DNA of 48,859 nt. Origin: Candidatus Gastranaerophilales bacterium (GTDB lineage Bacteria; Cyanobacteriota; Vampirovibrionia; Gastranaerophilales; Gastranaerophilaceae). The stretch is from assembly GCA_944324385.1 (NCBI GenBank), contig CALUWD010000011.1, positions 1 through 48,859 on the forward strand, read 5' to 3'. Every line of letters begins with the position of its first letter. Within the stretch, counting starts at the first letter, position 1. Of the stretch, positions 1-9,026 are shown in pieces. The notes under the pieces are model-generated. The model was given only the letters and a program-made list of their open reading frames with translations, did no database searches and had not been told where the DNA came from. The position numbers and the translations under genes are program-made.

Positions 1-1
1 T

Positions 2-1180
2 GCCCTTAATTTGGGATATTTTTTAACAGAACATTTAAGCAACCCCGAGCTTGCACATAAAATTGGTGACAAGGTAAGGGATAAAAACGAAAGTTTAAAG
101 GAACAGCTAAGAGAGCTTGTCTCTATTTATTCTATTGATAACACTTTATCGCTTTTGGGTTTTAAAAACGATGAAGATTATGTTATTTATAATTCGATAG
201 CAAAAACAATTAAGCTCATGCTTTCTCTTGAAGAATGTAATATTTACCTTTCAAATAAAGGTGAGGAACTAAAACTCAGGGGAAATAGCGAAGATAAAAT
301 TGACCGAAAAATTGAAGATTATATTCTAAATTGTCATAAAGATGAAAAAGATATTGTCTTTGAAAAAGACGGCATGCAAATAAGTGTTTTTCCAATGAAA
401 AACAATTTTGAATGCATTGGCTCAATTGAGATTATAAGAAGCGCGCAAAGACCCCTTGAGGAGCAATTTGCGCAGCTTATAAAAATTACCGCAGGGCTTT
501 TTGTAACATCTTTAGGGTTGCAAAAATTAATTGATGAAGTTAATAGGTTGATTGCTCAAAAAATTGTTTCAACATCGGAACTGCAAAACTTGCGTGCTCA
601 ACTGACAGCTATTATTGGTGATTTGGGCGATCAACAACAGGCTTTTGTTGAAAAGCTTGCCTATGCTGTTGATTGCAAGGGTAAATACAAAAATAATCAC
701 TCTAAAAGAACTGCAGAACTCTCAAGGGAAATTTGTCATTACCTTGAATTAAACGAAAAAACAACTGATTTAATATATTATGCAGGACTTTTACAAAATA
801 TTGGAAAAATCACTCTGAGTGATGATTTATTCTGCAAGAAAGAAAAGCTTACAAAAGAAGAATGGAAAAAGCTTGAAGAACACCCAAATGCTGGTGTAAG
901 CTTGCTTATGAATATAAACTTTATGTCAGAAGTTGTCCCCTACATTCATTATCAGCGCGAGCGTTGGAATGGTCAGGGCGCGCCTGAGGGTCTAAATGGC
1001 AACTCCATTCCTTTTGGTTCAAGGATAATTGCTGTAGCTGATGCATACTGCGCTTTGCTTGAAGACAGGCCACAAAGACAGGCGCTAGAGGCAAAAGAAG
1101 CTATTGAAATTCTAAAAAGTGAAAGTGGAATTAAGTGGGATCCAGCTGTTGTGGATGCACTTGTGAAATTAAAATCTTAG
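2..1180 (+). CDS. Degenerate HD-GYP domain protein with N-terminal GAF-like region, 5' end cut by window
   Basis: The frame is open from base 2, so the true start lies outside the window; a TTG at 11 is the first possible start. Residue numbers count from that TTG. Residues about 50-170 look like a GAF-type sensor region, followed by a helical linker (170-220) and an HD-GYP-type domain (225-380). The fold signature is clear: NHSKR at 229-233, EEHPNAG near 291 and IIAVADAYCALL near 340. The catalytic signatures are changed: the HD pair is QN (262-263), the HHE motif reads QRE (315-317), and GYP reads GAP (323-325). Active HD-GYP enzymes hydrolyse cyclic-di-GMP with these metal ligands, so this copy is probably catalytically dead and may bind a ligand or partner instead. 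It is followed by a terminator. Confidence 0.8.
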   Translation, partial: ALNLGYFLTEHLSNPELAHKIGDKVRDKNESLKEQLRELVSIYSIDNTLSLLGFKNDEDYVIYNSIAKTIKLMLSLEECNIYLSNKGEELKLRGNSEDKIDRKIEDYILNCHKDEKDIVFEKDGMQISVFPMKNNFECIGSIEIIRSAQRPLEEQFAQLIKITAGLFVTSLGLQKLIDEVNRLIAQKIVSTSELQNLRAQLTAIIGDLGDQQQAFVEKLAYAVDCKGKYKNNHSKRTAELSREICHYLELNEKTTDLIYYAGLLQNIGKITLSDDLFCKKEKLTKEEWKKLEEHPNAGVSLLMNINFMSEVVPYIHYQRERWNGQGAPEGLNGNSIPFGSRIIAVADAYCALLEDRPQRQALEAKEAIEILKSESGIKWDPAVVDALVKLKS

Positions 1181-1204
1181 CATAAGTTAAGAAATAGTTA
1201 GACT

Positions 1205-1238
1205 AACTCCCTTTTTAAAGAAGGGGGTTTTATTTTTT
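1205..1238 (+). terminator. Rho-independent terminator after the HD-GYP-like gene
   Basis: A 9-bp stem (1205-1213 with 1221-1229, one G-U pair) and a 7-base loop are followed by a T-rich tract to 1238. It lies between two convergent genes. Confidence 0.75.
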
Positions 1239-2759
1239 TCTTTTTTTATCTCTATGTGCTGGGTATCCATATGCAAAATAAATTATAATTCCTAAAATAA
1301 TCCATACAGGGAAAAGCATGGAGGATGTTTTTAGTGTTTTAAGTGAATAAATAATTAATCCTGCGCAAAATACTATTCCTAAAATTGGGAAAAGTGGTAC
1401 AAATGGAACCTTAAAGGGTCTTTTTCTGTCTGGGTCAGTTTTTCTTAGAATTAAGACGATGATACAAATTACAATAAAGGATGTAAATGTACCAAAGTTG
1501 CAAAGTTCTGCTGATATATTTAAATCCATAAATAGAGAACCAATAATAACAACAAGCCCGCAAATCCAAGTTAGTAGGTTTGGTATCCTTGTTTTTCTGT
1601 TTACAATTCGAAGTGTGCGGGGCAAGAATTTATCACGGCTCATAGCGTAAAGAATTCTTACTGTACCTAGTTGGTAAACTAATAATACCGATGTTAAACC
1701 TGCTATTGCGCCTGCTGAGATAAAACCTGCAAACCAGTCTTTGCCAACAAAATGCATAGCGTGCGCTATTGGAGCTTGAATGTCAATTAATTTATATGGT
1801 ACCATACCTGTTAAAACAAGCGCAACGCCAATGTATAGAGCAGTACATATTGCAAGCGTGCCTAAAATACCAATTGGAATGTCTTTTTGTGGATTTTTTG
1901 TTTCTTCTGCAGTTGTTGAAATTGCATCGAAACCAATGTATGCAAAGAAAATTAAAAATGCCCCCATAAACACGCCTGATAAGCCGTTTGGCATAAAAGG
2001 TGTCCAATTTTCAGGTTGTACGTATTTTGCACCTACAAGGATAAAAGTTGAAATTATAAAAAGATTTATTGCAACCATAACGCCTGCAAAACGAGTAGAT
2101 TCCTTAACTCCTTTAATAAGTATTAGGGTTAAAAATACTACAATAAATATTGCGGGGAGATTTATTGCAAAAGGTATTTTATCAAACAAAAATGGTACTT
2201 TATCGTGTATATCAAAGCCAAATCTGTCGCACATTACGCTGATTGAGCGATAGTCATTTCTTAGCCAAATAGGAAAATGTGTTATAAAATCAGGCAAAAC
2301 ATGTTTAAAACCTTTTAAAAATTGTGCAAAATAACCACTCCAAGCACTTGCTATTGTTATATTACCAATTGCATACTCCAGCATTAAAATCCAACCTACA
2401 ACCCAGGCCATAAACTCGCCCATTGTAACATAGGTGTATGTGTATGCTGAGCCTGCTATTGGAATCATAGCTGCTATTTCAGAGTAACAAAGAGCTGAAA
2501 AAATACTTGCAATTGCTGCTAATATCATTGAAAGAATGATTGCAGGGCCTGCGCCTGCGCCTTCAGGGCCTCCTACAATTGCACTACCTACAATTGTAAA
2601 AATTCCAGTGCCGACAACTGCACCTATTCCTAAAATAATTAAATCAAAAGCACCTAATGTTTTTTTAAGCTCTGATTTTTTAGCAGTTTCAATTACATCG
2701 TCAACTGATTTTTTTTCAAAAAGGTTGTTTACAAAATTTTTTAATTTGTTATTTTCCAT
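1230..2759 (-). CDS. APC-superfamily amino acid permease (CAT type), second of a tandem pair
   Basis: A 509-residue integral membrane protein with about 12-14 hydrophobic segments. The first transmembrane segment carries the APC-family signature GIGAVVGTGIF (44-54), preceded by KKTLGAFDLIIL as in cationic amino acid transporters (YfnA/YhdG/CAT type). The C-terminal region RKRPFKVPFVPLFPILG is also typical of this subfamily. It should be a proton-coupled importer of amino acids in the inner membrane; the substrate cannot be read from sequence. It overlaps the upstream permease gene by 11 bases and the two are close paralogues, so a tandem duplication is likely. No strong Shine-Dalgarno site is visible, consistent with translational coupling. 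It ends at a bidirectional-looking terminator. Confidence 0.9.
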   Translation of the reverse strand: MENNKLKNFVNNLFEKKSVDDVIETAKKSELKKTLGAFDLIILGIGAVVGTGIFTIVGSAIVGGPEGAGAGPAIILSMILAAIASIFSALCYSEIAAMIPIAGSAYTYTYVTMGEFMAWVVGWILMLEYAIGNITIASAWSGYFAQFLKGFKHVLPDFITHFPIWLRNDYRSISVMCDRFGFDIHDKVPFLFDKIPFAINLPAIFIVVFLTLILIKGVKESTRFAGVMVAINLFIISTFILVGAKYVQPENWTPFMPNGLSGVFMGAFLIFFAYIGFDAISTTAEETKNPQKDIPIGILGTLAICTALYIGVALVLTGMVPYKLIDIQAPIAHAMHFVGKDWFAGFISAGAIAGLTSVLLVYQLGTVRILYAMSRDKFLPRTLRIVNRKTRIPNLLTWICGLVVIIGSLFMDLNISAELCNFGTFTSFIVICIIVLILRKTDPDRKRPFKVPFVPLFPILGIVFCAGLIIYSLKTLKTSSMLFPVWIILGIIIYFAYGYPAHRDKKRKK

Positions 2760-4320
2760 TATTTTCTGATTTTCTTTGTTTTTTATAACTGTAAGTAAAG
2801 TAGATTAACATTCCAAGTGCAAGCCAAAGCGGGAAAAGCACTCTTGATGTGGTTAAAAACTGCATAGAATAAATCATAAGACCGCCGCAACAAACTACGC
2901 CCAAAATTGGGAATAGCGGTGAAAATGGTACTTTAAATGGTCTTTTTCTATTGGGGTCTGTTTTTCTTAAAATCAACACTGCTATACACACGATTATAAA
3001 CGATGTAAATGTGCCAAAATTACATAGCTCTGCTGCTGTTGATATGTTTAAAAATAATGTGCCAAGCATGCAAATTAGAGCTGTTAAAACTGTAATCACA
3101 TGTGGAGTTTTATATTTTTTGTGAACTGATTTTAATATTGAGGGCAAATAGTTATCCCTGCTCATTGCAAATAAAATCCTTGTGCTTGCAAGCATTAGAA
3201 CCAAAAGTACTGATGTAAGCCCAGTAAGTGCACCAAGTGAAATTAAACCTGCAACCCAATCTTGTCCTGCAAGGCGCATAGCGTGAGCTATCGGGGCGTG
3301 GGTGTCGATTTGACCAATGGGGACCATGCCTGTAAGGACAAGACCTACAAGTACATATACAATTGTACAAACTGCCAATGAACCAATAATGCCTATAGGA
3401 AGGTTTTTTTGCGGGTTTTTAGTTTCCTCTGCCGCTGTCGCTATGGCATCAAAGCCGATGTATGCAAAGAATATTATAAATGCACCCATAAAAATACCTT
3501 CAAAACCGTTTGGCGCAAATGGCACCCAGTTTTCAGGTTTTACATAAAAAGCGCCAGTAAATACAAACAAAGCAATTACGGCTAATTTAATAATAACCAT
3601 AATTCCAGCCATATTTGTAGATTCTTTAATGCCTTTAATAAGTATTGCAGCCATAAGACAAGTTATTATTACCGCTGGCAAATTAAAGCAAATTGGAATT
3701 CCTGCAAAATTTGGGATTATGCTTGCTGTATCAAGCCCTTGTTTGCTTAATAAATTAACTGCACTGCCATAGTCATTTATAAGCCATACAGGCGGGTTTG
3801 TAATAAATGAGGGCAAGAAAGGAAAACCTTTTAAAAATTGTATTAAATATCCTGTCCAAGCGTTAACCACTGCAATGTATCCAACAAGATATTCAAGCAT
3901 TAATACCCAGCCGACAATCCAGGCTAAAAATTCACCCATAGTGGCGTATGTGTATAAATAAGCTGAACCTGCAGCAGGTATCATAGAGGCAAATTCGCTG
4001 TAGCACATTGCAGAAAAAACGCAAGCCAGTGATGCTAAAATCATGGACAAAACTAAGGCAGGGCCTGCACCTGCGCTTTCAGGTGATCCTGCCGCTGCAA
4101 TACCAACAACTGTAAAAATACCTGAACCAATGATTGCGCCAACGCCCAAAATTATAAGGTCGAACGCTCCAAGGGTTTTTTCCAGTCCGCCCTTGTTTGC
4201 ATTTTCAATCATTTCATCGGGGTTTTTTGTTTTAAATAAGTTTTTTACAAATTTGCTTATTGCTCCGACTTCAAATTTTTCTTCGCACGCATTGTGCAAG
4301 TTGTTGTTAATCTCTTTCAT
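2749..4320 (-). CDS. APC-superfamily amino acid permease (CAT type), first of a tandem pair
   Basis: A 523-residue paralogue of the downstream permease, alike along its whole length: the same LEKTLGAFDLIILGVGAIIGSGIF start region, the same SAGAGPAL stretch and the same RKRPFKVPFSPLFPILG tail. Predicted amino acid:proton symporter in the inner membrane. It starts 19 bases after the glyQ stop codon, so glyQ and both permeases form a probable transcription unit, linking amino-acid uptake with glycyl-tRNA charging (association only). An AAAGG sequence abuts the ATG directly, too close for a normal Shine-Dalgarno, so the start is not certain. Confidence 0.9.
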   Translation of the reverse strand: MKEINNNLHNACEEKFEVGAISKFVKNLFKTKNPDEMIENANKGGLEKTLGAFDLIILGVGAIIGSGIFTVVGIAAAGSPESAGAGPALVLSMILASLACVFSAMCYSEFASMIPAAGSAYLYTYATMGEFLAWIVGWVLMLEYLVGYIAVVNAWTGYLIQFLKGFPFLPSFITNPPVWLINDYGSAVNLLSKQGLDTASIIPNFAGIPICFNLPAVIITCLMAAILIKGIKESTNMAGIMVIIKLAVIALFVFTGAFYVKPENWVPFAPNGFEGIFMGAFIIFFAYIGFDAIATAAEETKNPQKNLPIGIIGSLAVCTIVYVLVGLVLTGMVPIGQIDTHAPIAHAMRLAGQDWVAGLISLGALTGLTSVLLVLMLASTRILFAMSRDNYLPSILKSVHKKYKTPHVITVLTALICMLGTLFLNISTAAELCNFGTFTSFIIVCIAVLILRKTDPNRKRPFKVPFSPLFPILGVVCCGGLMIYSMQFLTTSRVLFPLWLALGMLIYFTYSYKKQRKSENNGK

Positions 4321-4339
4321 CCTTTAAGAATTTTCCAAT

Positions 4340-5215
4340 CTACTTTTTAAGTAAAGGAAAACCTAGGCTCTCCCTTTGTTTCACATATAATTGAGCAACG
4401 GCGGCTGCCATTGTTCTTACTCTGTTAATATAATTAACTCTTTCGTCTTTTGAAATAACACCTCTTGCGTCAAGCAAATTAAAAGTGTGTGAACATTTTA
4501 GAACCCAATCGTAAGCAGGCAAAACAATTCCAGCTTCAAGGGATGAAAAAGCTTCCGCTTCGCATAAATCAAACATTTGAAATAATCTCTCGGGTGTTGA
4601 ATATTCAAAATTATATTTAGATTGTTCTATTTCATTTTGTAAATATATGTCCCCGTATTTTAGTTCGTTATTCCACATAACATCATAAACTGAATTAACA
4701 TTTTGCAAATACATTGCAATTCGCTCTAGACCGTAAGTTATTTCAAGTGCAACTGGTTTTACTTCCAATCCGCCTACTTGTTGAAAGTATGTAAATTGGG
4801 TGATTTCCATACCATCAAGCCACACTTCCCAACCGACACCTGCAGCACCTAAAGTAGGGCTTTCCCAATTGTCTTCGACAAATCTTACATCGTGTTTAGA
4901 TAAATCTATTCCTATTGCTTCAAGTGACTTTAAATAAATATCTTGAGCGTTATCGGGTGATGGTTTTAAAATCACCTGATATTGGAAGTAGTGCCCTAAT
5001 CTGTTTGGGTTTTCGCCATATCTAGCATCAGTTGGGCGTCTGCAAGGTTCAATCATTGCAACGCTATATGGTTCAGGGCCTAATGACCTTAAAAATGTTG
5101 CAGGATTCATAGTAGAGGCACCTTTTTCAATGTCATAAGGTTGCTGAATAATACAGCCGCAATCTGACCAATATTTTGATAAATTTAATACGAGTTCTTG
5201 AAAATTTATTGTCAT
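4340..5215 (-). CDS. glyQ: Glycyl-tRNA synthetase alpha subunit
   Basis: A 291-residue class II aminoacyl-tRNA synthetase subunit, full length for GlyQ. Visible family blocks are [21 protein letters not shown] near the start, [50 protein letters not shown] and [11 protein letters not shown]. It charges tRNA-Gly with glycine in the cytoplasm as an alpha2-beta2 enzyme. The beta subunit gene glyS, often adjacent, is not in this window, so it must lie elsewhere. The -10 hexamer ends six bases before the ATG, so there is no leader and no room for the T-box riboswitch that controls glyQS in Firmicutes. Confidence 0.97.
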   Translation of the reverse strand: MTINFQELVLNLSKYWSDCGCIIQQPYDIEKGASTMNPATFLRSLGPEPYSVAMIEPCRRPTDARYGENPNRLGHYFQYQVILKPSPDNAQDIYLKSLEAIGIDLSKHDVRFVEDNWESPTLGAAGVGWEVWLDGMEITQFTYFQQVGGLEVKPVALEITYGLERIAMYLQNVNSVYDVMWNNELKYGDIYLQNEIEQSKYNFEYSTPERLFQMFDLCEAEAFSSLEAGIVLPAYDWVLKCSHTFNLLDARGVISKDERVNYINRVRTMAAAVAQLYVKQRESLGFPLLKK

Positions 5216-5221
5216 AGTTCA

Positions 5222-5250
5222 ATTCTATTACAAGTGTATAATTTACGCAA
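5222..5250 (-). promoter_or_regulatory. Promoter of glyQ, leaderless layout
   Basis: On the minus strand, TTGCGT (5245-5250), a 17-bp spacer and TAGAAT (5222-5227), then six bases to the glyQ ATG at 5215. Transcription should begin at or next to the start codon. Confidence 0.55.
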
Positions 5251-5275
5251 ATAAAAAATAGATAAAGATTTACAT

Positions 5276-5304
5276 TTGACCGTTTTTCTTTGACTTGCTA
5301 TAAT
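5276..5304 (+). promoter_or_regulatory. Near-consensus sigma-70 promoter, leaderless layout
   Basis: TTGACC (5276-5281), 17-bp spacer, TATAAT (5299-5304), then six bases to the ATG at 5311. This is the best promoter match in the window. The expected transcription start coincides with the start codon. Confidence 0.8.
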
Positions 5305-5310
5305 TTGGCA

Positions 5311-5973
5311 ATGGAAAAAGACTTAAAATTTAATGTTTCGGGCAATAATAATAAAGTAATTTTGGTTAAAAATGGAGTTGAAATTCCATATAAAAATTTA
5401 AACGGAATAAAGATAGATATTAAGGGTAGCGATAATAAAGTTGTAATTGAATTGCCTTCAAACTTTATAGCAACATCTATTGTCATTTTGGGTGATTCAA
5501 ATTATTTGCATATAAAACCCACAAAACACAGAACAATAAGACATACGACTTTTGGACTTGATAATGGCGCTACTATAAAGATAGGTAGCGGACTTTCCGT
5601 GTATCGAAAATTAAATATTGTTTCTAAAAATCATAAGGTTATAGAGATTGGTGATGAGTGTATGATAGCTCGTGATGTTGTAATTAGAAATGATGACGGG
5701 CATGTCATTTTGGATAATAAAACAGGTGAAGTATTAAATATTCCTGATGATATTTTTATAGGCAATAAAGTTTGGATTGGGCTTCGTTGCGTTATTTTAA
5801 AGGGTGCAAGAATTTCAGATGGCTCTGTTGTGGGGGCTATGTCGCTTGTGAATAAAAAATTTGAAGAGAAAAATATTCTTATTGCAGGAGTACCTGCAAA
5901 AAAGATAAGAGGCGATATATCCTGGCAAAGAGCAAATTATGCTCAGTACAATAATAAAAAAGAGTCCTCATAG
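5311..5973 (+). CDS. Hexapeptide-repeat acyltransferase (left-handed beta-helix)
   Basis: A 220-residue protein starting at ATG 5311; the reading frame extends upstream to a TTG at 5290, but that lies within the promoter. The N-terminal ~90 residues are beta-rich with NNNKV and GSDNKVVI repeats. From about residue 85 there are hexapeptide repeats of the left-handed parallel beta-helix type, ending in IGNKVWIGLRCVILKGARISDG and the classical tail VPAKKIR. Proteins of this XAT family O- or N-acetylate sugars or antibiotics, often in polysaccharide synthesis; the acceptor here is unknown. It is a single-gene unit with its own strong promoter and a terminator that overlaps the stop codon. It has no Shine-Dalgarno site. 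Confidence 0.85.
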   Translation: MEKDLKFNVSGNNNKVILVKNGVEIPYKNLNGIKIDIKGSDNKVVIELPSNFIATSIVILGDSNYLHIKPTKHRTIRHTTFGLDNGATIKIGSGLSVYRKLNIVSKNHKVIEIGDECMIARDVVIRNDDGHVILDNKTGEVLNIPDDIFIGNKVWIGLRCVILKGARISDGSVVGAMSLVNKKFEEKNILIAGVPAKKIRGDISWQRANYAQYNNKKESS

Positions 5974-5984
5974 AGGACTCTTTT
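5958..5984. terminator. Bidirectional terminator overlapping a stop codon
   Basis: A 12-bp stem with a 3-base ATA loop (5970-5972), flanked by A-tract and T-tract, so it can work for both convergent genes. The acyltransferase stop codon lies in the loop and right arm. Confidence 0.85.
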
Positions 5985-5986
5985 GT

Positions 5987-7021
5987 TTATAGGTTTTTAT
6001 TATCGTAGTCTATTCTGCCAATTAGCTTGTTTAATTTTTTAGCTACATCTTTAAATTGTTCGATACTCAAGCTTTGAGCCCCATCGGATGAAGCATGGTC
6101 AGGGTCATGGTGTACTTCAATCATAAGACCATGAGCACCGGCAATTAATGCAGCTTTGCCCATTGGCTCAATTAAATATCTTTTGCCTGTACCATGAGAT
6201 GGGTCAACTATAATTGGCAAATGTGAGTATTTTCTAATAATAGGCACTGCTGCTATATCAAGAGTATTTCTTGTAAAGTCATTATCAATACCTTTTATAC
6301 CTCTTTCGCAAAGAATAACATTTGGGTTTCCATTGTAAACAACGTATTCCGCAGCAAGCAAAAACTCTCTTATTGTTGCAGCTGGCCCTCTTTTAATCAT
6401 TACAGGCTTATCAATTCTACCCAATGCTTTTAGCATTTTAAAGTTTTGCATATTTCTTGCGCCAACTTGCAATACATCTGCGTATTTGCATACAAGTGGT
6501 ATGTCCATAGTATCCATAATTTCAGTTACTACAAGCAAACCCGTTTCTTTTCTTGCCTGTGCTAAATATTCAAGCCCTTTTTCTTCCAGGCCCTGAAAAT
6601 CGTAAGGTGAAGTTCTTGGTTTAAAAGCGCCGCCTCTTAAAAACTGGCAACCCATTTCTCTTGCAGCCTGTGCTACTTTCAAAAGTCCGTTATAGTCTTT
6701 TTCAACACTACAAGGCCCTGCCATAAGAACAGGTCTTTCAAGACCACCTATTTTTACGCCGTTTTTAAATTCGATAACGGTATCTTCTTCTTTTGTGCTT
6801 CTTGAAACAAGCTTGTAGGGTTCTTGTATAACTTTAACTTCTCTAACGCCTTCAAAAGTGTTTATACTTGTTGAGTTAACTTTTGTTTTGTCACCCAAAA
6901 CAGCTACAACTGTGAGGTGCTCGCCTCTATTAATGTTAACTCTCAAGCCTTTTGACTGAATGTAGTCAACAACTTGTCCAATTTGTTCTTCTGTTGCTTT
7001 CGGCTCCATTACGACTATCAT
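5987..7021 (-). CDS. aroF: 3-deoxy-7-phosphoheptulonate synthase (DAHP synthase), type I beta
   Basis: A 344-residue enzyme that condenses phosphoenolpyruvate and erythrose 4-phosphate, the first step of the shikimate pathway. Residues 1-70 form the N-terminal ferredoxin-like regulatory domain seen in the Thermotoga-type enzymes, where it gives feedback inhibition by aromatic amino acids. The TIM barrel follows with VLMAGPCSVE, FLRGGAFKPRTSPYDFQG, KRGPAATIREFLLAAEY, CERGIKG and PIIVDPSHGTGKR, all conserved substrate and metal sites. A GGAG Shine-Dalgarno lies eight bases before the ATG. The later pathway genes aroB, aroK and aroC are about 16 kb away in another operon. Confidence 0.95.
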   Translation of the reverse strand: MIVVMEPKATEEQIGQVVDYIQSKGLRVNINRGEHLTVVAVLGDKTKVNSTSINTFEGVREVKVIQEPYKLVSRSTKEEDTVIEFKNGVKIGGLERPVLMAGPCSVEKDYNGLLKVAQAAREMGCQFLRGGAFKPRTSPYDFQGLEEKGLEYLAQARKETGLLVVTEIMDTMDIPLVCKYADVLQVGARNMQNFKMLKALGRIDKPVMIKRGPAATIREFLLAAEYVVYNGNPNVILCERGIKGIDNDFTRNTLDIAAVPIIRKYSHLPIIVDPSHGTGKRYLIEPMGKAALIAGAHGLMIEVHHDPDHASSDGAQSLSIEQFKDVAKKLNKLIGRIDYDNKNL

Positions 7022-7060
7022 ATATATACTCCAACTTAGTACTGTAACAAAGTAATATTA

Positions 7061-7098
7061 AAGCACAAAAATAACATTTTAGTGAAATTTTTGTGCTT
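7061..7098 (-). terminator. Probable terminator after the NFxG membrane-protein pair
   Basis: A 12-bp stem (7061-7072 with 7087-7098) with a 14-base loop downstream of the gene ending at 7126. The downstream tract on the minus strand is only moderately T-rich, so termination efficiency is uncertain. Confidence 0.45.
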
Positions 7099-7125
7099 TT
7101 TAAAGTTTATAAAACTTATTATTTT

Positions 7126-8076
7126 TTAATCGTCGTCTTTGTCATCATCGTCATCGTCATCTTTTTCAGCCTTTGCATTAACTTCATTTGCTTTTTTGTC
7201 GGCATCTTTAGATTCAATAGGCTTTTGTTCTGCTGGCGTTGACGATTTTTGAGTGTTGTCTTTTGGGGTGTTTTGTGATTTTTCTTTTATCATTTTAACG
7301 ATTTTTCCTGCAACCGGAACCATAAGAACGGTAACTAAAAATCTTACAGTAAACGCAAATATTGTTAGAGATTTTGCTTTTTCAAATCGTTTTGTATAGT
7401 CTTTAATTTTTGTTCTAAATTCTTTTGATTTTAATATATCATCTGCAAATTCTTGAATATTACGTCCGTTTAGTTCTTTTTCAATGTTTGGGACTTTTTC
7501 AATTACATTATCAAGAACTTGCTTACCTTTTTCAAGGCATAGAGCACCTTTAACCCTGTCTAAAACAACGTCGCTTCCTTTGTCTATAAGGGCTGCCATG
7601 GTTGATGAAACAACGGTTATTGCAATATTGTTTACCATAAGTGGCATTTTTCTTTCTTCTTCAATTTTTTTAGATTTTCTTGTGTTGTTTACATAGAAGA
7701 AAGTAATTGCAATTGATGCTAAATCTGCCATTCTTGCTGAAATCTTTTTAAAGTGGCTTAGCCCTATGACTATTTTTTTAGAAAGTTCGGTGTTTGCAGT
7801 TTTGCCTATGGTCCAAGCAATGCCGGATGTTATTTTTTCTTCCACTTTGTCTGTATGTTTTTTTATCGCTTTATAAGCTTCTGCATCGGTTATGTATTTA
7901 GCTAATCTACTTTGTTTTTTGTTTCCAAGTTCTTCGGCAGTTTTTAATAACACATTTTCAAATGCTGAATCTATTGATTGTGTAATAACTTTTTGTACAT
8001 CATCTGAATATTTGCTAATAGAAGATGCGCCTTTAAAGTTTGTATTTCTATTTTGAACCATGGGAGTTAATTGCAT
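7126..8076 (-). CDS. Membrane protein of unknown function with N-terminal NFKG motif and Asp-rich tail
   Basis: I do not recognise a characterised family. The 316-residue protein has an NTNFKG motif at 11-16, a helical soluble region (20-110), hydrophobic segments at about 115-131, 148-166 and 234-260, a polar linker rich in Lys, Pro and Ser, and an extremely acidic end (306-316, nearly all Asp). It overlaps the upstream gene by 10 bases, and that gene has the same architecture, so they are probably co-translated paralogues acting together in the membrane. In its extreme C terminus the coding DNA is a GAT/GAC repeat. Function unknown. Confidence 0.75.
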   Translation of the reverse strand: MQLTPMVQNRNTNFKGASSISKYSDDVQKVITQSIDSAFENVLLKTAEELGNKKQSRLAKYITDAEAYKAIKKHTDKVEEKITSGIAWTIGKTANTELSKKIVIGLSHFKKISARMADLASIAITFFYVNNTRKSKKIEEERKMPLMVNNIAITVVSSTMAALIDKGSDVVLDRVKGALCLEKGKQVLDNVIEKVPNIEKELNGRNIQEFADDILKSKEFRTKIKDYTKRFEKAKSLTIFAFTVRFLVTVLMVPVAGKIVKMIKEKSQNTPKDNTQKSSTPAEQKPIESKDADKKANEVNAKAEKDDDDDDDKDDD

Positions 8077-8963
8077 TGATTTTCACCTCCCAAAAATTGC
8101 TTGTAAGTTTGTCTGTCTTTTTCAAGATTTATTGTGATCTTTGGTTGTTGTGCTTCCATTTGTGCTTTTTTTGCAGCTGCCCTTTCTGCTTTTCTTTTAC
8201 CAAATAAAAGATTTAAAAGATGAGGCATAAATGCAATAGTAATAGCAGCTTTTGTTGGTGTTATGGCTAAATCCGGAACTTTTTTGTAGAAAGTTGAAAA
8301 AGCGTCAGCTAAACCACCCGGCATTAACTTTTTGCCACTTTTTAGAGTTACTATAACCTCATCTCCAAATTCATTTGAATCAATAAGTTTTCTATACACG
8401 GGGTCGTGAATATATTTTGCAAGATTTTTTGTTACCTCTTTAACCCCTTTTGAAACGGGTGTAAGAATTAAATTTGAAAGGAAAAATCCAGTTACAGCCG
8501 CTACAATATTTTTTGTTGCAGCCATTTGTTTATCTTCTTCTTCTGCTCCTGGCATTGCAAGTACGCATATTGGTTTTAACATGCCTGCTAAGAATATCGT
8601 GATAATATTTTCAAATTTTGCCTCGTTATTTTTTACAAGCCTTAGGGCTTTGTTAAAAAAGCTGCCGTCAATAACTTTATAAGCTAAATTTCCAGGCTTT
8701 TTTATTCCTTTGTATTCTTTTACGCCTTCATTAATTAGTTTATTTAACGATTTTTGTATAATTTCAGCAGTATCGTTACTTAAACTTGCAGACCCGCTAA
8801 AGTTTACACTTTTAGCGGGTCTGTTGTTATATTCACAATTTTTTCTGCTTACACTTGGGCTATACTCGTATTCGCTTGCAACTTGCCTTATCTTGCCCTT
8901 TGAGTTTGAAACTCTAGGAGAAGAATTATGATATGGTTCGGTTGTTAAATGCTTTGTTTTCAT
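8067..8963 (-). CDS. Membrane protein of unknown function with N-terminal NFSG motif
   Basis: A 298-residue protein without a recognised family. A polar, basic N-terminal stretch leads to the VNFSGSAS motif (53-60), which matches the NFKGASS motif of the downstream partner. A soluble helical region follows, then hydrophobic stretches near 103-118 and 148-167 and one near 240-255, and a Lys/Ala-rich tail. The ATG is preceded by TATACT (minus strand, 8970-8975) with six bases between, so the mRNA may be leaderless; no Shine-Dalgarno is present. It is followed by its paralogue with a 10-base overlap. Confidence 0.75.
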   Translation of the reverse strand: MKTKHLTTEPYHNSSPRVSNSKGKIRQVASEYEYSPSVSRKNCEYNNRPAKSVNFSGSASLSNDTAEIIQKSLNKLINEGVKEYKGIKKPGNLAYKVIDGSFFNKALRLVKNNEAKFENIITIFLAGMLKPICVLAMPGAEEEDKQMAATKNIVAAVTGFFLSNLILTPVSKGVKEVTKNLAKYIHDPVYRKLIDSNEFGDEVIVTLKSGKKLMPGGLADAFSTFYKKVPDLAITPTKAAITIAFMPHLLNLLFGKRKAERAAAKKAQMEAQQPKITINLEKDRQTYKQFLGGENQCN

Positions 8964-9026
8964 GGTACTAGTATAAAGTAAAAAAATATTTTTCTTTGCT
9001 AGTATTAAAGCAATGATTTACAAAAT

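Noticed and set aside
1780-2253. 157-codon frame antisense to the permease
   Set aside because: Shadow of the membrane-protein gene on the other strand; the opposite frame encodes a clear APC permease.
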